NCBI GenBank assembly: GCA_012511485.1
Contig: JAAZFZ010000143.1
Location: forward strand, 1 to 9,715
Reading direction: 5' to 3'
Origin: Clostridiales bacterium
GTDB taxonomy: Bacteria > Bacillota > Clostridia > Oscillospirales > Acutalibacteraceae
DNA length: 9,715 nt
A model generated the notes under the pieces. The model worked only from the letters and a program-made list of their open reading frames with translations. It did no database searches and was not told the origin of the DNA. The position numbers were made by a program, and so were the translations under genes. Positions within the stretch are counted from its first letter, which is position 1. The number at the start of each line of letters is the position of its first letter. Below are positions 5,895-9,715 of the stretch, one piece after another.

Positions 5895-7973
5895 TTAATC
5901 TCTTTTGATTTTGTCGCTTACAATTGTTTCGGCAATTGACTTTGGAACCTCTGTATAATGGCTGGGTTCCATTGTATATTGCCCTCTTCCCTGTGTTTTT
6001 GAACGCAGGGCAGTTGCATAGCCGAACATATTTGAAAGTGGGATATTTGCGTTTATCTGAACAGCACTGACTCTTGTTTCGGTGCTTTGAATCATACCTC
6101 TGCGGGAGTTAACATCACCGATAACATCGCCCATATATTCTTCAGGTACTGTAATCGTTACCTTCATAATGGGTTCCATGAGCACCGGTGCTGCCTTCCT
6201 CATAGCATCCTTGAAAGCCATTGAACCGGCAATTTTGAATGCCATTTCGGAGGAGTCAACCTCATGGTATGAGCCGTCATAAAGTGTTACCTTCACATCG
6301 ACAACATTGAAGCCTGCAAGAACACCTGAGAGCATTGCGCCCTTGATGCCTGTTTCAACAGCGGGGATATACTCCTTAGGAACAGAACCGCCGACAATGC
6401 TGTTGACGAATTCATAACCTTTTTCCGGATTAGGCTCAATTCGGATTTTAACATGACCGTATTGACCTCTGCCGCCTGATTGACGTGCATACTTGGTGTC
6501 CACATCTGCGGGCTTTGTAATTGTTTCTCTGTAAGCTACCTGCGGGCGGCCTACATTTGCCTCAACCTTGAACTCACGCAGCATTCTGTCAACAATAATC
6601 TCAAGGTGAAGCTCTCCCATTCCGGCAATGATTGTCTGCCCTGTTTCTTCGTCCGTATAGCTCTTGAAAGTCGGGTCTTCCTCTGCAAGCTTTGAGAGTG
6701 CAATGCTCATCTTCTCCTGACCGGCTTTGGTCTTGGGCTCGATAGCTACTCTTATAACAGGGTCGGGGAATTCCATTGATTCAAGGATAACGGGATGATT
6801 TGCAGCGCACAGCGTATCTCCGGTTGTTGTGTTTTTAACACCGACACAAGCGGCAATATCGCCGGCATAGCAGCAATCAATATCCTGCCTGTGATTTGAG
6901 TGCATCTGGAGAATTCTCCCCAGTCGCTCATTTGTGCCCTTGGTTGAATTATAAACCGTGCTGCCTGTTTCAACCTTACCGGAATATACTCTAAAAAAGC
7001 AGAGCTTGCCCACAAACGGGTCCGTTGCAATCTTGAATGCAAGAGCTGAGAACGGCTCATCATCAGAAGAATGACGAACCTCTTCCTTATCCGTCTTTGG
7101 GTTTATTCCCTTTATATCCTCAACATCCGTAGGTGCGGGCATAAAATCAACCATAGCATCGAGCAAGAGCTGAACACCCTTGTTGCGATAGGATGAACCG
7201 CAGGTAACGGGAACCATAAGATTTGCCAGTGTGGCTTTTCGGATACAGGCTTTAACTTCCTCAACCGTGAGTTTTTCACCTTCAAGATACTTTTCAAGCA
7301 GCTCATCGTCCTGCTCTGCAACATGCTCCAACAGCTCAGCGTGATATTTCTCCGCAATTTCCTTCATGTCGTCGGGGATTTCTTCGTCCCTGACATCAAG
7401 CCCCATATCGTCATAGTAAACCTCCGCTCTCATTTCAACAAGGTCAATAATCCCTTTGAAATCTGACTCGGAGCCTATAGGCAACTGAATCGGAACGGCA
7501 TTGCACTTTAGACGGTCTTTCATCATGTTAACAACATTAAAGAAGTCAGCACCCATGATATCCATCTTATTGACATAAGCCATACGGGGAACATGATATT
7601 TATCAGCCTGCCTCCAGACTGTTTCGGATTGCGGCTCAACGCCACCCTTTGCACAAAGAACCGTAACAGAACCGTCAAGAACTCTCATAGAACGCTCGAC
7701 TTCTACAGTGAAATCGACATGGCCGGGTGTGTCTATAATATTTATACGATGGCCCTTCCAGAAGCATGTCGTAGCGGCAGAAGTGATGGTAATACCTCTC
7801 TCCTGCTCCAGCTCCATCCAGTCCATGGTAGCAGCGCCTTCATGGACCTCGCCAAGCTTATGCGTCTTCCCCGTATAAAAGAGAATACGCTCAGATGTCG
7901 TGGTCTTTCCAGCGTCGATATGCGCCATAATACCGATATTTCTTGTTAGTTCCAATGGTACCTGCCTTGGCAT
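5895..7973 (-). CDS. fusA: Translation elongation factor G
   Basis: EF-G, 692 residues, drives GTP-dependent translocation of tRNAs and mRNA and helps ribosome recycling. The G domain carries the P-loop AHIDAGKT at 17-24, switch I ERGITITSAATT, DTPGH at 81-85 and NKMD at 135-138. Later domains are complete, including the domain III stretch GMGELHLEI and the domain IV stretch QSGGRGQYGHV. The length matches canonical EF-G. The DAGKT P-loop with the intact domain IV argues against tetracycline-resistance paralogues. ATG 7973 is chosen because GGAGG lies 5 nt before it and the family begins near PRQVPLE. In-frame ATGs at 7985 and 7994 fall inside the Shine-Dalgarno or hairpin region. It follows rpsG by 52 nt in the str operon. 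Confidence 0.99.
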   Translation of the reverse strand: MPRQVPLELTRNIGIMAHIDAGKTTTSERILFYTGKTHKLGEVHEGAATMDWMELEQERGITITSAATTCFWKGHRINIIDTPGHVDFTVEVERSMRVLDGSVTVLCAKGGVEPQSETVWRQADKYHVPRMAYVNKMDIMGADFFNVVNMMKDRLKCNAVPIQLPIGSESDFKGIIDLVEMRAEVYYDDMGLDVRDEEIPDDMKEIAEKYHAELLEHVAEQDDELLEKYLEGEKLTVEEVKACIRKATLANLMVPVTCGSSYRNKGVQLLLDAMVDFMPAPTDVEDIKGINPKTDKEEVRHSSDDEPFSALAFKIATDPFVGKLCFFRVYSGKVETGSTVYNSTKGTNERLGRILQMHSNHRQDIDCCYAGDIAACVGVKNTTTGDTLCAANHPVILESMEFPDPVIRVAIEPKTKAGQEKMSIALSKLAEEDPTFKSYTDEETGQTIIAGMGELHLEIIVDRMLREFKVEANVGRPQVAYRETITKPADVDTKYARQSGGRGQYGHVKIRIEPNPEKGYEFVNSIVGGSVPKEYIPAVETGIKGAMLSGVLAGFNVVDVKVTLYDGSYHEVDSSEMAFKIAGSMAFKDAMRKAAPVLMEPIMKVTITVPEEYMGDVIGDVNSRRGMIQSTETRVSAVQINANIPLSNMFGYATALRSKTQGRGQYTMEPSHYTEVPKSIAETIVSDKIKRD

Positions 7974-7978
7974 AAAAA

Positions 7979-8004
7979 CCTCCATGTGCCGCACTCATGC
8001 GGCA
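7979..8004 (-). promoter_or_regulatory. Hairpin next to the fusA ribosome binding site
   Basis: A perfect 7-bp stem, TGCCGCA/TGCGGCA with a 4-nt loop (7987-8004), lies in the 52-nt rpsG-fusA spacer. It ends three bases before the Shine-Dalgarno GGAGG (7979-7983). No U-run follows, so it is not a terminator. It could tune fusA initiation, act as a processing site, or serve as a protein-binding site. Confidence 0.5.
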
Positions 8005-8025
8005 AGATAAAATACTGAAAATAGG

Positions 8026-8496
8026 TTACCACCTGAAATGTGCAAAAGCTCTGTTTGCCTCTGCCATCTTGTGTGTATCCTCACGCTTCTTGAATGCTGC
8101 ACCTGTCTGGTTAACTGCATCAAGAATTTCGTTTGCTAGCCTTTCCTTCATCGTTCTTTCGGAACGCTGGCGGCTGTAAAGAGTTATCCAGCGCAAACCC
8201 AGGGTCTGCCTTCTTTCGGGGCGGACATCCATAGGTACCTGGTAAGTTGCACCGCCGACACGGCGAGCCTTAACCTCAAGCAAGGGCATTACATTTTCCA
8301 TTGCGGCTTCAAAAACCTCAAGGGGCTCTTTGCCTGATTTTTCTTTGATGATATCAAAGGCATCATAAACTATTTTCTGAGCAACGCCTTTTTTACCGTC
8401 ATACATAACGCTGTTTATCAAACGCGTTACAAGTTTTGAATTGTAAAGCGGGTCCGGCAAAACATCGCGTTTTGCTATTTGGCCTCTTCTTGGCAC
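8026..8496 (-). CDS. rpsG: 30S ribosomal protein S7 (GTG start)
   Basis: S7, 156 residues, is a primary binder of the 16S rRNA 3' major domain and nucleates assembly of the 30S head; in enterobacteria it also represses its own operon. The sequence begins PRRGQIAKRDVLPDPLYNSKL after the initiator and contains the beta-hairpin VGGATYQVP and the C-terminal HKMAEANRAFAHFRW. The length is exactly the usual 156. The start is GTG 8496, with AAGGAGGG at 8504-8511 and a 7-nt spacer. The frame stays open to an ATG at 8562, but the extra 22 residues match no S7 and lie upstream of the ribosome binding site. It sits 158 nt downstream of rpsL, an unusually wide gap for this operon. Confidence 0.98.
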   Translation of the reverse strand: MPRRGQIAKRDVLPDPLYNSKLVTRLINSVMYDGKKGVAQKIVYDAFDIIKEKSGKEPLEVFEAAMENVMPLLEVKARRVGGATYQVPMDVRPERRQTLGLRWITLYSRQRSERTMKERLANEILDAVNQTGAAFKKREDTHKMAEANRAFAHFRW

Positions 8497-8654
8497 TTCG
8501 CTTCCCTCCTTCATAAGAATGATATCATAGGTACTCGAGTGACAAAATTCCCGTTGCGCCAATGGAGAGGCGTATAAAATATATATACACTCTCACATCG
8601 GTCTGAGTGGATTAACCGCTCTGCCAGCAAGAAGATTCTGTCTTTTTCAGTGGA
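8497..8654 (-). promoter_or_regulatory. rpsL-rpsG spacer with palindromes; candidate regulatory mRNA region
   Basis: This 158-nt non-coding spacer contains two perfect palindromes, ATGATATCAT (8519-8528) and ACTCGAGT (8533-8540), just upstream of the rpsG Shine-Dalgarno (8504-8511). It also has complementary CACTC/GAGTG elements and a 9-nt direct repeat, AGTGGATTA on the plus strand (8606-8614 and 8649-8657). In E. coli the corresponding S12-S7 spacer is where S7 binds to repress translation, so a similar role is possible here. I do not see the E. coli structure itself. Confidence 0.35.
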
Positions 8655-9077
8655 TTACTTTTTGGCTGCCTTCGGGCGTTTTGCGCCGTACTTTGAGCGA
8701 GCCTGCATCCTTCCGCTAACGCCCTGAGTATCAAGCGTGCCACGGATAATGTGGTAACGGACACCGGGAAGGTCCTTGACACGACCGCCACGAATCATGA
8801 CGACCGAGTGCTCCTGCAAATTGTGACCTACGCCTGGAATGTAAGCTGAAACCTCGATGCCGTTTGTAAGACGAACTCTCGCAATTTTTCTGAGTGCGGA
8901 GTTGGGCTTTTTGGGGGTTGCAGTCTTAACAGCCGTGCAGACACCGCGCTTTTGCGGAGAGTTGAGGTCTGTCACAATGTTTTTCTTGGAGTTAAGATTC
9001 TTTTGCAGTGCGGGAGCCTTTGCCTTCTTCTCAATTGTTTCTCTGCCGTTACGGACAAGCTGATTAAAGGTTGGCAA
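8655..9077 (-). CDS. rpsL: 30S ribosomal protein S12 (TTG start)
   Basis: S12, 140 residues, lines the decoding centre of the 30S subunit and affects translational accuracy. It carries the hallmark segments PQKRGVCTAVKTATPKKPNSALRK (41-64), GHNLQEHSV (84-92), and KDLPGVRYH (101-109) with D102 at the position that is methylthiolated in some bacteria. It ends QARSKYGAKRPKAAKK. Lysines at 57 and 101 are wild-type at positions where streptomycin-resistance changes occur. It is about 16 residues longer than E. coli S12 because of an N-terminal segment (about 14-40), as in many Clostridia. The start is TTG 9077: AAAGGAG at 9086-9092 is 8 nt upstream and MPTFNQLVRNG is the family N-terminus. It is the first gene after the str promoter and a structured leader. 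Confidence 0.98.
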   Translation of the reverse strand: MPTFNQLVRNGRETIEKKAKAPALQKNLNSKKNIVTDLNSPQKRGVCTAVKTATPKKPNSALRKIARVRLTNGIEVSAYIPGVGHNLQEHSVVMIRGGRVKDLPGVRYHIIRGTLDTQGVSGRMQARSKYGAKRPKAAKK

Positions 9078-9079
9078 AT

Positions 9080-9092
9080 TTACATCTCCTTT
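9080..9092 (-). promoter_or_regulatory. rpsL ribosome binding site overlapping an ATG-TAA start-stop
   Basis: AAAGGAG (9086-9092) is correctly placed for the TTG start at 9077. The only ATG nearby (9083-9085) begins right after the Shine-Dalgarno, is out of frame and is followed at once by TAA (9080-9082), so it cannot start S12. This decides the TTG start. Confidence 0.75.
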
Positions 9093-9112
9093 CTTTAAAA
9101 ATATTTATGTGC

Positions 9113-9144
9113 GGAAAGCCTCCGGCATGAGCTTTTGGCTCTCC
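9113..9144 (-). promoter_or_regulatory. Second leader hairpin upstream of rpsL
   Basis: On the plus strand GGAAAGCC (9113-9120) pairs with GGCTCTCC (9137-9144) in 7 of 8 positions around a 16-nt loop. The loop can alternatively form smaller stems such as GAGC/GCTC at 9129-9141. It lies 2 nt from the large hairpin, so the two could stack. The rpsL Shine-Dalgarno is left outside. Confidence 0.4.
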
Positions 9145-9146
9145 AA

Positions 9147-9228
9147 AGGCGATGGATTTCAAATCAAAACCTTATGCCTGAATTATAGGCATTATTATAT
9201 GCAGATTCGGATTTGAAATCCATCGCCT
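9147..9228 (-). repeat. 19-bp perfect inverted repeat in the rpsL leader
   Basis: The 19-nt arms at 9147-9165 and 9210-9228 are exact reverse complements, enclosing 44 nt that hold a smaller ATGCCT/AGGCAT hairpin (6 bp, 7-nt loop). Each arm also contains an 11-nt near-palindrome of the form GATTT-N-AAATC. The element starts about 10 nt after the predicted transcription start, so the str mRNA would begin with a long stable stem-loop. No U-run follows on either strand, which argues against a terminator. It may stabilise the mRNA 5' end or serve as a regulatory leader; a small mobile repeat is another possibility. Confidence 0.8.
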
Positions 9229-9244
9229 AACACCACGATTTAGT

Positions 9245-9274
9245 ATTCTAGCACGAAGCAAAACATTTTGTCAA
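9245..9274 (-). promoter_or_regulatory. Main promoter of the str operon
   Basis: A perfect -35 TTGACA (9269-9274) and a -10 TAGAAT (9245-9250) are separated by 18 bp, with an extended -10 TG one base before the hexamer. It lies in the 224-bp gap after rpoC, so rpsL-rpsG-fusA-tuf can be transcribed independently of rpoBC. Transcription would start near 9239, giving a leader of about 160 nt. Confidence 0.85.
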
Positions 9275-9301
9275 CATATTTCACAAATATGATCTGTGAT
9301 T

Positions 9302-9715
9302 TTAGGCTATTATGTCAGGTTTGATTTGTGTGAAAACCAATTCAACATCACTGTAGCATTTCATGCCTGTGCCTGAGGGGAGAAGCTTGCCGATGATGAC
9401 ATTCTCCTTGAGACCAAGCAGCGGGTCGCTCTTGCCCTTAATCGCTGCGTCTGTGAGGACTCTTGTCGTTTCCTGGAAGGATGCTGCCGAGAGGAATGAA
9501 TCCGTGGCAAGTGAGGCTTTGGTTATGCCCATGAGAGTCGGGACACAGACAGCAAGATTCGGCTCTGCGCCGTTGGCTTGCGCCTCTATGCGAATCCTTT
9601 CATTCTCTGCTATAAACTCTCTCTTTTCGACAACGGCTCCGGGCAGGAATATGGAGTCTCCCGGATTCTCAACCTTGACCTTTCTCATCATCTGGCGCAC
9701 AATGACCTCAATGTG
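9302..9715 (-). CDS. rpoC: RNA polymerase beta' subunit, C-terminal 137 residues (partial)
   Basis: This is the 3' end of the gene for the largest catalytic subunit of RNA polymerase; the reading frame continues past the right edge of the window. The visible part begins HIEVIVRQMMRKVKVENPGDS and carries the highly conserved C-terminal block ITKASLATDSFLSAASFQETTRVLTDAAIKGKSD followed by GLKENVIIGKLLPSGTG, which packs near the active centre and the omega-binding region. An internal ATG at 9700 is not a real start because homology continues upstream of it. It stops at 9302-9304, ahead of the str promoter. No terminator is obvious between rpoC and that promoter, so read-through into rpsL is likely. 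Confidence 0.97.
   Translation of the reverse strand, partial: HIEVIVRQMMRKVKVENPGDSIFLPGAVVEKREFIAENERIRIEAQANGAEPNLAVCVPTLMGITKASLATDSFLSAASFQETTRVLTDAAIKGKSDPLLGLKENVIIGKLLPSGTGMKCYSDVELVFTQIKPDIIA

Noticed and set aside
7593..7949. 118-residue open frame antisense to fusA
   Set aside because: It is a reverse-strand shadow of the highly conserved G domain of EF-G with no independent coding evidence.
8590..8632. tRNA-like string on the minus strand (GGCAGAGCGGTTAATCC, like a D-arm) in the rpsL-rpsG spacer
   Set aside because: No 7-bp acceptor stem, no proper anticodon stem with a 7-nt loop and no T-arm GTTCGA motif could be assembled around it, so it is most likely chance.
9147..9228. Large inverted repeat read as a terminator for rpoC or as ends of an insertion sequence
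   Set aside because: No U-run follows either arm, it lies downstream of the str promoter, the inside is only 44 nt with no transposase, and no flanking target duplication is evident. A non-autonomous repeat cannot be fully excluded.
1..9715. CRISPR array, phage genes, toxin-antitoxin pair or other defence system
   Set aside because: No repeated spacer pattern and no such protein signature is present; all substantial frames are accounted for by housekeeping or metabolic genes.

Overview
This window is a stretch of core chromosome from a Gram-positive, low-to-mid GC bacterium, most likely in the class Clostridia. The evidence is the rpoC-rpsL-rpsG-fusA-tuf gene order, the 140-residue S12 with a Clostridia-like insertion near its N-terminus, strong AGGAGG-type ribosome binding sites, consensus sigma-A type promoters and U-tailed terminators. 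An order such as Oscillospirales is a guess from general protein character and was not tested.

Right half (4589-9715, minus strand): the end of rpoC enters at the right edge. It is followed by a strong promoter and a long leader containing a 19-bp perfect stem-loop, then rpsL (S12), rpsG (S7), fusA (EF-G) and tuf (EF-Tu), closed by an intrinsic terminator. This is the classic str operon, which makes two 30S proteins and the two main elongation GTPases. rpsL appears to start at TTG and rpsG at GTG, and several spacers hold inverted repeats.

Middle (3792-4588): a plus-strand Lrp/AsnC-family regulator runs convergent to tuf, and each gene has its own hairpin terminator. A 232-bp AT-rich divergent region separates the regulator from the next operon. 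It contains a well-formed promoter in each direction and an imperfect direct repeat with 50-bp spacing.

Left half (93-3773, minus strand): a compact three-gene operon encodes a zinc-dependent medium-chain dehydrogenase (most like the L-sorbose-1-phosphate reductase branch), a dihydrolipoamide dehydrogenase (E3/L-protein) and an LplA-type lipoate-protein ligase. The last two genes link the operon to lipoyl-dependent complexes such as the glycine cleavage system or a 2-oxoacid dehydrogenase. The divergent Lrp-like gene is a reasonable candidate regulator. The last ~80 bases contain inverted repeats that may be the start of a structured RNA, possibly SRP RNA, cut by the window edge.

I see no CRISPR array, transposon, phage gene, tRNA or rRNA, and no clear new system. 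The most interesting parts are the leader and spacer RNA structures of the str operon, and the unusual pairing of a sugar/polyol-type dehydrogenase with lipoate genes. No gene-free stretch exceeds 300 bases.
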